This document shows positions 1 to 5,460 of a stretch of DNA of 30,257 bases, piece after piece. The stretch covers positions 1-30,257 of the IMG/VR virus record IMGVR_UViG_3300032322_000951; one strand, 5' to 3'. The position numbers and the translations under genes are program-made. Origin of the DNA: a virus. The notes beneath the pieces were generated by a model. That model was not told the DNA's origin and did no database searches. It saw only the letters and a program-made list of their open reading frames with translations. Numbering within the stretch: the first letter of the stretch is position 1; each line of letters starts with the position of its first letter.

Positions 1-270
1 AAACAAGTCCGTGTCCAGTTCTCGGAAGAGTTTTTAGAGTTTTTTTTGGGGGTGGTTGAAGAGAAGGGAGTGTGGATAAGTAAGGAGCAAATGTATAATG
101 ATTTTTTAAATATGACTGGTTTTGAGAAGAAAGAATACTCGATGAAACGGTTTTCAAAGGCGATTGATGAATCGTGTACTATTTTAAAAATCGTGTACCA
201 AAGTACGCGTTCAAAGGCTCATAATAATAAAAAATGTATAAAGTTCGTAGAGACAGAAGAGTTGTTTTAA
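1..270 (+). CDS. C-terminal fragment of a probable primase/helicase
   Basis: The frame is open from base 1, so this is the end of a gene that starts outside the window; the TTG at 46 is not a convincing start. The visible 89 residues are charged and predicted helical (VRVQFSEEFLEFF near the start, then WISKEQMYNDFLNMTGF), and resemble the winged-helix tail that follows the ATPase domain in phage D5/VirE-like primase-helicases. The helicase start at the other window end and the origin-like repeats just downstream fit a replication role. No catalytic motif is inside the window, so the family call is inference. Two AATCGTGTAC repeat copies (170-179, 189-198) lie inside the coding sequence. Confidence 0.5.
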   Translation, partial: KQVRVQFSEEFLEFFLGVVEEKGVWISKEQMYNDFLNMTGFEKKEYSMKRFSKAIDESCTILKIVYQSTRSKAHNNKKCIKFVETEELF

Positions 271-484
271 AAGTGGCTAGTAGTTTTGCCATTTTGGGTA
301 CACGATTTTGGGCTTGGGTACACGATTGGTACACGATTAGTACACGATTAAAACGTTGATTATCAATGCCGGTACACGATGTACACGATTTTTCTATGTT
401 TTTTCTATGCCCTCCTTTTTTTTGGGCAAAAAATATAGGTGTGGGTGGAGTAAGGAAAATCGTGAAAATCGTGTTATCGTGTAC
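170..484. repeat. Iteron-like cluster of GTACACGATT repeats (candidate origin)
   Basis: Seven exact copies of the 10-mer GTACACGATT or its complement: minus orientation at 170-179 and 189-198, plus orientation at 298-307, 318-327, 329-338, 340-349 and 381-390. Two 9/10 copies lie at 372-381 (plus) and 475-484 (minus), and two AATCGTG half copies at 458-464 and 467-473. Neighbouring starts are 11, 11, 20, 32, 9 and 19 bases apart, close to whole helical turns. Such phased repeats are typical of initiator binding sites (iterons). The cluster lies just before the DnaA domain IV-like gene, which supports an origin or autoregulatory operator. There is no gene from 271 to 590. Confidence 0.7.
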
Positions 485-487
485 CTA

Positions 488-505
488 GCAATTTTTTAAA
501 ATTGC
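488..505. repeat. Perfect AT-rich inverted repeat
   Basis: GCAATTTT, TT, AAAATTGC: an 8-bp perfect stem around two bases, placed between the repeat cluster and the DnaA-like gene. It could be an unwinding or hairpin element of the origin, or a weak terminator for the gene ending at 270. The position favours the first, but function is inference. Confidence 0.45.
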
Positions 506-590
506 TTTGTATAGGATATAGACCAATTAGTGTTAAAGGTTTTTTGTTAGGTTTTTATTGATAGTTGTCAACAATATTAAATTTTATAAT

Positions 591-980
591 ATGATTAGTT
601 TGTCGAATGTTTTGGATTCAGTAGTTGAGATAACTGGTGTACCATCTTACCAGGTGATTGGTAAGAGTAGAATGAAAGAAATTGCAATGGCAAGGCATTT
701 GTTTTGTTATATGGCTCGTTTGCATACCAATGCTTCACTTTTGGCTATTGGAGAGTTTTTGTCGGGTAGGGACCACGCAACAGTGATGAACTCAGTCAAA
801 GTTGCTAATGATATGATCGACACCGATTATGGGTTTTTTGTCGAGATCGTGAATTTGTGTTCTAATCATATTACAAAGAATTGGAAACAAGATTTCACTT
901 TCAGCGTTACCATACCTTACGGAGTTGAGTTTACAAAAGTAAAGCAAGCTCTGGAGGTTTTTGGGGTTACTATTGCATAG
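591..980 (+). CDS. DnaA domain IV-like DNA-binding protein
   Basis: A 129-residue protein. Residues 4 to about 85 align by eye with the C-terminal DNA-binding domain (domain IV) of the initiator DnaA: a helix with VxEITGVP, a basic loop GKSR (24-27), an MARH helix, SLxxIGEFL, and the signature GRDHATV (59-65), which in DnaA reads GGRDHTTV and contacts the DnaA box. No AAA+ domain, Walker motif or domain I is present and the upstream DNA holds no coding continuation, so this is a free-standing domain. About 35 further residues are not DnaA-like. I chose ATG 591 over an in-frame TTG at 558 because it begins just before the domain. Likely role: binding the adjacent repeats to start or regulate phage replication, or competing with host DnaA. 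Confidence 0.8.
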   Translation: MISLSNVLDSVVEITGVPSYQVIGKSRMKEIAMARHLFCYMARLHTNASLLAIGEFLSGRDHATVMNSVKVANDMIDTDYGFFVEIVNLCSNHITKNWKQDFTFSVTIPYGVEFTKVKQALEVFGVTIA

Positions 981-1037
981 GGTTTTTGGCTCAGTTCACT
1001 TCGTTCACTGAGGTTTTTGGCGGTAGGGGTTTTTTGG
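956..1037. repeat. Four GGTTTTTGG repeats
   Basis: GGTTTTTGG at 956-964, 981-989 and 1012-1020, and GGTTTTTTGG at 1028-1037, starting in the 3' end of the DnaA-like gene. Between copies 2 and 3 is a short stem CTCAGT/ACTGAG (990-1012). Direct repeats on this side of the gene add to the origin-like appearance of the region; function unknown. Confidence 0.5.
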
Positions 1038-1060
1038 CACCTATCACAAAATGGGGGTCT

Positions 1061-1105
1061 ATACCTAATTACACCTAAGTAGGTGCAAATAGGTATGACA
1101 TACCT
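1061..1105. promoter_or_regulatory. Nested inverted repeat, operator or origin element
   Basis: An outer arm ATACCTA (1061-1067) pairs with TAGGTAT (1090-1096), and an inner arm CACCTA (1072-1077) with TAGGTG (1080-1085), perfectly symmetric around AG and separated by 4-base spacers. A third ATACCT (1100-1105) can pair with the outer right arm through a 3-base loop. TTGCAA follows at 1106-1111 and 1116-1121. This looks like a multi-dimer binding site or a cruciform; no gene covers it. Confidence 0.5.
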
Positions 1106-1152
1106 TTGCAACATATTGCAAAAATATATCAATTAATTTAAACGCTATTTTC

Positions 1153-1175
1153 AGCCGTTTTACGGGCTTTTATTT
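1153..1175 (+). terminator. Possible terminator after the DnaA-like gene
   Basis: AGCC (1153-1156) pairs with GGCT (1165-1168), with inner GT/AC pairs around a short T loop and one bulged base, then TTTTATTTT. The stem is short and imperfect, so this is a weak call. It would close the rightward transcript before the converging minus-strand operon. The rest of 1106-1241 shows only AT-rich sequence with TTAAAATGG-type repetition. Confidence 0.3.
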
Positions 1176-1241
1176 TGTGGTTGATAGTTATGTATCATTT
1201 TAGTGTTTTAATGGCTTAAAATGGTTTAAAATAGGCTTTAA

Positions 1242-1412
1242 TTACTTTGCTAGATAATTATTGTAGTAATTTTTGCCTAATTTAACGCAATACCTGACAA
1301 CCTTAATATTTTCGCCATAATAAGCCGCCATAAGTTTGTAATTGCTGTTGAATTGGTTGACAAACTGAAAATAAATTTCAGTCATTAAAAGATCCTTGAA
1401 TTGTTTATTCAT
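1242..1412 (-). CDS. Small hypothetical protein (56 aa)
   Basis: ATG at 1412, stop at 1242, leader with an A-rich stretch before the start. The product is basic and tyrosine/asparagine-rich (MNKQFKDLL, FNSNYKLMAAYYGENIKVV, GKNYYNNYLAK). No known family is recognised. The spacing AAYYGENIKVVRYCVKLGKNYY could form a small helix-turn-helix, but that is weak. It is the last gene of the leftward operon and lies beyond the terminator at 1477-1505, downstream of a structured leader (1432-1476), so it is either read through or controlled by that structure. Confidence 0.5.
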   Translation of the reverse strand: MNKQFKDLLMTEIYFQFVNQFNSNYKLMAAYYGENIKVVRYCVKLGKNYYNNYLAK

Positions 1413-1431
1413 TATTGTATTTTAAATTGGT

Positions 1432-1476
1432 GATCCTTGCCAGTAATGAACTGGCTTCGCTACATTGCTAAGGATC
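1432..1476 (-). promoter_or_regulatory. Structured leader upstream of the 56-aa gene
   Basis: Outer arms GATCCTT (1432-1438) and AAGGATC (1470-1476) pair perfectly over 7 bp. Inside, GCCAGT (1439-1444) and ACTGGC (1450-1455) form a perfect 6-bp hairpin around 5 bases, leaving a 14-base single strand (1456-1469). On the minus-strand RNA this fold sits directly after the terminator and 19 bases before the ATG of the small gene. It could control translation or be a processed small RNA; no riboswitch class is recognised. Confidence 0.45.
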
Positions 1477-1505
1477 AAAAAAAATACCCTAATTAGATAG
1501 GGTAT
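1477..1505 (-). terminator. Rho-independent terminator of the leftward operon
   Basis: On the minus strand, ATACCCTA and TAGGGTAT form a perfect 8-bp stem (1484-1491 with 1498-1505) around a 6-base loop and run straight into eight T residues (1484 down to 1477). It lies 8 bases after the frameshifted stop of the gene ending at 1513. Confidence 0.85.
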
Positions 1506-1512
1506 TGAACTG

Positions 1513-1697
1513 CTATTTTTTATCAAAAATTTCAGTAATTAATTCAAGCATAGTTTTGTCTTTTTTCATGGCTTTAATGTAGTAATGATTAAATGACTTT
1601 TGATCCAATCCTTTGAAACATTTTTTTCAATTAGCTTTTTTTCAATTGCCGTTTTTAGATCCTTAATTTCAATCGGTTTCTTTTCTTGCTTTTTCAT
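1513..1697 (-). CDS. Small protein with apparent -1 frameshift
   Basis: From ATG 1697 the zero frame gives 43 residues (MKKQEKKPIEIKDLKTAIEK..., stop at 1566). A second frame, shifted by -1, continues with a protein-like sequence (CFKGLDQKSFNHYYIKAMKK then LELITEIFDKK) to a stop at 1513 and has no good start of its own. Seven A residues (1627 to 1621 on the minus strand) at the junction make the slippery word A AAA AAT (1626-1620). A -1 shift there would give one 61-residue protein. Either this is programmed frameshifting, or a one-base deletion or sequencing error in a homopolymer. Function unknown; highly charged, helical. Confidence 0.45.
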
Positions 1698-1708
1698 GTG
1701 TTTAATGT

Positions 1709-2452
1709 TTAATTTATTACAAAGTTTGAATTTTGCTTTTTTGCCTTACCTTTAGCCACTAACCCTACAATACAATTTTTTGGATCATTAATTCTAAGGT
1801 CGCTAAGGTCACCATTTATAACGGTTAATCCTTTGTAGGTTGCTGGTAATTCGTTACGGAAAACGACTGCAATGTTAACGCCCAATTGTATAGCCTGGTC
1901 AACTGTTGAATCGTTACACTCTGAGCGGGAAAAAGTTAAATGATAGCGTGAACCTTTATACTTTTTTACGTGATTGATATTTTTGGTATAATCGTAAAAA
2001 ATAAGGTCAGAGTAAAATTCATCTAAAAAATTTATCCCAGTATACCTAAGCAATAAGCCTAAGTGGTCGATGTCGCTTGTTCCATTTAAACGTATGGCAA
2101 TGCTTTTATTTTGCTTAATTGCCTGGTCGTGGATCTTTAACAATTCATTGCCCAATTGAAAATAAAACTGTTCACGGCTATCTCTGAAAAACTCAGTCTT
2201 TTTAATTCGAGATAATTGGACGTTTGAGAATACTCCGCGTCCCGAAGTGTTCAAGCATAGTGCAACGCACTCTGGTGACGCGAAAGGACACATATTAACG
2301 CCGTCGACCATATTTGCGGGTGCAAGGTACATAATAAAGGTAGTTAGTTCATTTTTGGACGTTTTGGCGTTAGTTGATCCTTTGGACAATAAGTTGGCAA
2401 TTTTAGTTTTGTTGCGTCCTGAACTTGCTAATGTAGTAAAGTTTTGTTTCAT
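1709..2452 (-). CDS. Gene product 88-like protein
   Basis: A 247-residue protein with the hallmark of the phage gene product 88 family: YLAPANMVDGVNMCPFASPE followed by CVALCLNTSGRG, then an FRDSREQF segment and a C-terminal alpha/beta region. Three cysteines (C55, C62, C66; spacing CX6CX3C) suggest metal or Fe-S binding, but no biochemical role is established for the family to my knowledge. ATG at 2452 is preceded by a 19-base leader that is repeated before the 26-aa gene. It is the largest gene of the leftward operon; the surrounding genes are tiny, which suggests an early host-interaction role (inference). Confidence 0.65.
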   Translation of the reverse strand: MKQNFTTLASSGRNKTKIANLLSKGSTNAKTSKNELTTFIMYLAPANMVDGVNMCPFASPECVALCLNTSGRGVFSNVQLSRIKKTEFFRDSREQFYFQLGNELLKIHDQAIKQNKSIAIRLNGTSDIDHLGLLLRYTGINFLDEFYSDLIFYDYTKNINHVKKYKGSRYHLTFSRSECNDSTVDQAIQLGVNIAVVFRNELPATYKGLTVINGDLSDLRINDPKNCIVGLVAKGKAKKQNSNFVIN

Positions 2453-2465
2453 TGTAGTGTAGTTT
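2447..2465 (-). repeat. 19-bp repeated start region, copy 1
   Basis: TTTCATTGTAGTGTAGTTT (plus-strand reading) is identical at 2882-2900. On the minus strand it spans the start codon and the 13 bases before it for two different genes (2452 and 2887). It is probably a duplicated ribosome-binding region. Confidence 0.6.
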
Positions 2466-2474
2466 TAGTATGTA

Positions 2475-2567
2475 TTATAATTGTTCAACAATATTGATAA
2501 TTTTAAGTGCAATGATTATAACAGTAAAAAATAAAATTAAGGTTAGTGTACTTTTGCGAATTTTCAT
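2475..2567 (-). CDS. 30-aa single-span membrane peptide
   Basis: MKIRKS followed by an uninterrupted hydrophobic stretch (TLTLILFFTVIIIALKIINI) and EQL. Basic residues before the span and none after predict an inner-membrane peptide with a cytoplasmic N-terminus. Its ATG overlaps the TAA of the upstream gene (TAATG at 2569-2565), a sign of translational coupling, which is the main argument that so short an ORF is real. Function unknown. Confidence 0.6.
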   Translation of the reverse strand: MKIRKSTLTLILFFTVIIIALKIINIVEQL

Positions 2568-2785
2568 TAGTAGTTTATTTTAATTGTTTTTTTTGATGGT
2601 ACTTCGCGGGCTTGCAATTGGTAACCTTTGTGATCCTTTGTAAATTCAATGAACTTTTGTAGCTCGAATTCATTTAACAAACTTGCATAAATTAAATTGT
2701 TAACCTGGTAACCTTGGTTAACGTCGATAGCCTTGAATTGCCTTTGGTTGTCAAACTTTGCATAAATTCGGTAGTAAGTGTTCAT
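2567..2785 (-). CDS. Hypothetical protein (72 aa)
   Basis: MNTYYRIYAKFDNQRQFKAI begins a small soluble alpha/beta-looking protein ending KKTIKINY. No family recognised. ATG 2785 has an AT-rich leader (TAAAA before the start). Its stop overlaps the start of the 30-aa membrane peptide. Confidence 0.65.
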   Translation of the reverse strand: MNTYYRIYAKFDNQRQFKAIDVNQGYQVNNLIYASLLNEFELQKFIEFTKDHKGYQLQAREVPSKKTIKINY

Positions 2786-2806
2786 TTTTATATTTTTTTA
2801 AGTTGA

Positions 2807-2887
2807 TTAAATAAGCCCCCACTGTGAGAGGTTAAATAAAATAATTGCAGTGTAAAAAACGATTGAGATGATAGTTGCCTTTTTCAT
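2807..2887 (-). CDS. 26-aa single-span membrane peptide
   Basis: MKKATIISIVFYTAIILFNL then SQWGLI: two lysines then a hydrophobic span of about 18 residues. It is supported by the repeated 19-bp start region shared with the gp88-like gene and by tight packing between neighbours (11 bases after the 46-aa gene). Function unknown. Confidence 0.5.
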   Translation of the reverse strand: MKKATIISIVFYTAIILFNLSQWGLI

Positions 2888-2900
2888 TGTAGTGTAGTTT
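2882..2900 (-). repeat. 19-bp repeated start region, copy 2
   Basis: Identical to 2447-2465; carries the start codon and leader of the 26-aa gene. The copy lies 435 bases from copy 1. Confidence 0.6.
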
Positions 2901-3039
2901 AATTGTTTAATAATTGTGATTCAATAGATTTAATTGTTTCATCTGTTGCTCCCGTGATGATAGCAATAAAATGAGCGTTAGCGTTAATCAATTCGAGTTC
3001 AGCAGTGTTGCAGATGGTTTGAAGTAGTTGTGTGTTCAT
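2899..3039 (-). CDS. Hypothetical protein (46 aa)
   Basis: ATG 3039 to TAA 2899. The product (MNTQLLQTICNTAELELINA, then HFIAIITGATDETIKSIESQ) is predicted helical and soluble; no family recognised. Leader is A-rich (AAAACAAAACACA before ATG). It lies between two other genes of the operon with short gaps. Confidence 0.55.
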   Translation of the reverse strand: MNTQLLQTICNTAELELINANAHFIAIITGATDETIKSIESQLLNN

Positions 3040-3066
3040 TGTGTTTTGTTTTTGTTTGTTTATTAA

Positions 3067-3300
3067 TTAATTAATTATTTTAACGTCAATAACTTTTCCA
3101 AAAGTATTCGGATAGTTAAATTCCCATATTTGTTGAGCCCATATGTAAACTATACTAGGGTTGAATTGCTTTACTTCATTGTAAACCTTTGTCTTTTGTT
3201 CATCTAATTGAACAGTCATTGTTGACGGGATAGATATAACAGAAATTGAACCGTTAACAATGTTGTGCGAAATTGTGATAACAATTGATAAATTTTTCAT
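3067..3300 (-). CDS. Hypothetical protein, first gene of leftward operon
   Basis: A 77-residue product starting MKNLSIVITISHNIVNGSIS and containing a beta-rich segment and WAQQIWEFNYP. No family recognised. An in-frame ATG at 3348 would add 16 residues, but the promoter -7 element (3334-3341) overlaps that extension, so a transcript from it could not contain the 3348 start; ATG 3300 is therefore chosen. Confidence 0.6.
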   Translation of the reverse strand: MKNLSIVITISHNIVNGSISVISIPSTMTVQLDEQKTKVYNEVKQFNPSIVYIWAQQIWEFNYPNTFGKVIDVKIIN

Positions 3301-3333
3301 ATATGTGCTTTTTGTTGTTTGCGTTTGTGAATT

Positions 3334-3366
3334 CAAATATACTAACATAAAACGTTATAATCCAAA
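3334..3366 (-). promoter_or_regulatory. Bacteroidota-type promoter, leftward operon
   Basis: On the minus strand TTTG (3366-3363), 21 bases, then TATATTTG (3341-3334). This fits the Bacteroidota primary sigma factor pattern of TTTG at -33 and TAnnTTTG at -7. The predicted start of transcription near 3327 lies about 27 bases before ATG 3300. Confidence 0.65.
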
Positions 3367-3486
3367 TATTGTTTATACTTTTTTTATATATTTCTTTAAA
3401 TAATCTCTAATTAGTTAGTTTTCAACATAGTATTGATAAGTATATTATAGATTTATTTTGGTTTATTGCTAATTTTATGGTAATTG

Positions 3487-3702
3487 ATGAATAAAAAGGG
3501 CTTTTATATATCTAAGCAGCGTAAAGGTGAACTAGTGTTAAATGTGTTCGCGGATGACTTTTGCGAATACCTGGAACAATGCACAAAGGTAAATGGTTGG
3601 GTGAAATTTAGGATCTATGAAAGGGAAAAGGCGGCTTCGAACGGGCTTACCCATAATATGGAGCTGATAGAATATAGGGAAGAAGTAAAAGAAAAGTTAT
3701 AA
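3487..3702 (+). CDS. Hypothetical protein (71 aa)
   Basis: MNKKGFYISKQRKGELVLNV then a charged region ending EYREEVKEKL. No family recognised. ATG 3487 is chosen over the adjacent TTG 3484. It is the first gene of the rightward block and lies 6 bases before the terminase small subunit candidate, so a DNA-packaging association is possible. No clear TAnnTTTG promoter precedes it; TTATTTTG near 3454-3461 is a poor match. Confidence 0.6.
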   Translation: MNKKGFYISKQRKGELVLNVFADDFCEYLEQCTKVNGWVKFRIYEREKAASNGLTHNMELIEYREEVKEKL

Positions 3703-3708
3703 CACTTA

Positions 3709-4026
3709 ATGAATAGTCAAACCGATATCATACAAGAAGAAGACAAGAAGAAAGGCAGAGGCGGTTTCCGTCCAGGCTCAGGTCGTCCTAGAAGGATGGA
3801 TGAAGCTGAGATAATAAAGAAGCTCGAACCGATGGCTGCAACTGCCTTTAAGGTATTGGAGTCTAAGATTAAGGATGGCGACATGAACGCAATTAAACTA
3901 TACATGCAATACTTCCTGGGCTTACCTACTCAGAAAATAGAGAACAAGATCGAAGGTCAACTCAATCAGGTATCAGTCGAGGTAGTGCGCCCTGAGTTAG
4001 TAAAGGAAGAAGTAATATGTAACTAA
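3709..4026 (+). CDS. terS: Terminase small subunit (putative)
   Basis: A 105-residue protein. A basic glycine-rich N-terminus (KKKGRGGFRPGSGRPRRMDE) is followed by helices (AEIIKKLEPMAATAFKVLES, then DGDMNAIKLYMQYFLGLPTQ), a common layout of small terminase subunits in phages of Bacteroidota. Small subunits bind the packaging site and regulate the large subunit. The call rests on position directly before terL plus the GRP-rich start. ATG 3709 follows the preceding stop by 6 bases. Confidence 0.65.
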   Translation: MNSQTDIIQEEDKKKGRGGFRPGSGRPRRMDEAEIIKKLEPMAATAFKVLESKIKDGDMNAIKLYMQYFLGLPTQKIENKIEGQLNQVSVEVVRPELVKEEVICN

Positions 4027-4308
4027 CTGAGTGTTAACGGGTTAGAGCCCTACTTAACATAACATACCTTATAAGGGAAAAGGGTTTTTTTTGGGGGCAT
4101 ATACGATGGGGGGGACTTAAAGAAAAAAGGATTTGACCGAGGCGGGGTAAAGCGAGCAGTTTGATAGCACCCAAATGAGTATCTAACTTTTGATAATAAA
4201 GCTATAACTTGACAAACTACTGATAAAAGTAAAGCTATACGATGACCCCTATTTATACCATACTTTTCAAACTCAAAACACAATACTAAATTTTAATTTT
4301 TCTCTGAA
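4027..4308. other. Gene-free gap between terminase genes
   Basis: About 280 bases without a convincing gene. It begins G-rich (runs of 5 to 8 G or T near 4084-4115) and becomes AT-rich. Two related direct repeats lie at 4191-4206 (TGATAATAAAGCTATA) and 4221-4239 (TGATAAAAGTAAAGCTATA), each followed within a few bases by TGAC. These could be packaging-site (terminase binding) or regulatory repeats. The minus-strand ORF at 4050-4283 has low-complexity composition and no support. Confidence 0.4.
4160..4192 (+). promoter_or_regulatory. Possible late promoter before terL
   Basis: TTTG (4160-4163), 20 bases, TAACTTTTG (4184-4192): like the Bacteroidota pattern but with one extra T in the -7 element. 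It would serve the packaging-head-tail operon. Weak match. Confidence 0.3.
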
Positions 4309-5454
4309 ATGAACGCTAAACTCCAAACTAACAAGGTATACGAAATACTTTCAGACTCAAAGAAGAGAATCACTGTAATGCAAGGGGGTTCTCGTTCTGG
4401 AAAAACTTACAATATTCTGATTTGGTTCATTGTTAAATTGTTACAAGAGAATGGCAAGACCTTAACAATAGTCCGACAATCGCTTCCGAGCATTAAGGGT
4501 ACGGTGTTAAGGGATTTTATAGATATACTTTCCCGTCTTGGTATTTATAGTGAGGACAATCACAACAAGACGGACCAGATTTATTCTTTGAATGGAAATA
4601 TAGTGGAGTTTGTATCGGCTGATCAACCTCAGAAGATTCGTGGTCGTGCAAGAACGTATTTGTTCTGCAATGAGGCTAACGAATTGACATATGAGGCTTG
4701 GATGCAGTTGATAATGCGTACTGAGGGTAAGATAGTGATTGACTATAACCCTTCTGACTTATCATCTTGGATTTATGATTCAGTAATTCCTCGTGATGAT
4801 GCAGACTTTCATATTACTACTTTCCGTGATAACCCATTTCTTCCAAATGAGTTAGTCTTGGAGTTAGAGAGGCTGAAAGATGCCGACCCTAACTATTGGA
4901 CTATCTACGGATTAGGTGAGAGAGGATTGTCACAAGACTTGATATACTCACACTGGAAAACAACTGAGCAGATGCCAGAGGATGGAGAGGTGGTGTACGG
5001 ATTGGACTTTGGGTTTAATGTGCCTACGGCTCTTGTAAAGGTTGTGTTCCACGAAGATGCTGCGTATTGTCAAGAGTTGATATATGAGCCGAAGATGACA
5101 ACTGATGATGTGATAGACAGACTAAAGACATTAGGCATAGAAAAGTGGGATGATTTGTATTGTGATGCTGCCGAGCCGAAAACAATAGAGAGTATAGTGA
5201 GGGGAGGATTCAATGCCAAACCAGCTAACAAAGATGTGACGGAGGGAATAAAGACTGTAAAAGCAACTCCATTGTATATTCACCAAGATAGTGTAAATTT
5301 GTTAAAAGAAATAAAAAACTATCGTTGGAAAACTGACCGTAATGGAAACAAACTTGATGCTCCCGTGAAGTTTAATGACCATATTCTTGATGCACTTAGA
5401 TACGGCATATTTAGTAAATTAACTATCCCAAGTGTTACTTGGGGTGCAATATAA
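4309..5454 (+). CDS. terL: Terminase large subunit (PBSX-like)
   Basis: ATP-driven DNA packaging motor with a headful or cos nuclease. Residues 26-33 GGSRSGKT are the Walker A motif, and YLFCNEAN (117-124, with E122) the Walker B region in the NE form typical of PBSX-type terminases. The C-terminal RNase H-like nuclease shows YGLDFGFN, LYCDAAEP and FNDHILDALRYG with its acidic residues. At 381 residues it is slightly short but complete. It is separated from the portal gene by 6 bases. Confidence 0.95.
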   Translation: MNAKLQTNKVYEILSDSKKRITVMQGGSRSGKTYNILIWFIVKLLQENGKTLTIVRQSLPSIKGTVLRDFIDILSRLGIYSEDNHNKTDQIYSLNGNIVEFVSADQPQKIRGRARTYLFCNEANELTYEAWMQLIMRTEGKIVIDYNPSDLSSWIYDSVIPRDDADFHITTFRDNPFLPNELVLELERLKDADPNYWTIYGLGERGLSQDLIYSHWKTTEQMPEDGEVVYGLDFGFNVPTALVKVVFHEDAAYCQELIYEPKMTTDDVIDRLKTLGIEKWDDLYCDAAEPKTIESIVRGGFNAKPANKDVTEGIKTVKATPLYIHQDSVNLLKEIKNYRWKTDRNGNKLDAPVKFNDHILDALRYGIFSKLTIPSVTWGAI

Positions 5455-5460
5455 AAATAG

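Noticed and set aside
990-1012. CTCAGT/ACTGAG hairpin as a terminator
   Set aside because: Only a 6-bp stem with an 11-base loop, and its T run is part of the repeated GGTTTTTGG motif.
917-1132. Minus-strand ORF opposite the DnaA-like gene end
   Set aside because: Runs through the repeats and nested inverted repeat and overlaps a well-supported gene; composition is not protein-like.
3454-3461. Rightward promoter before 3487
   Set aside because: TTATTTTG differs from TAnnTTTG in a key position and its spacing to an upstream TTG is not convincing.
4050-4283. Minus-strand ORF of 77 codons between the terminase genes
   Set aside because: Biased residue content from G-rich DNA, no initiation context and against the direction of the operon; treated as non-coding gap.
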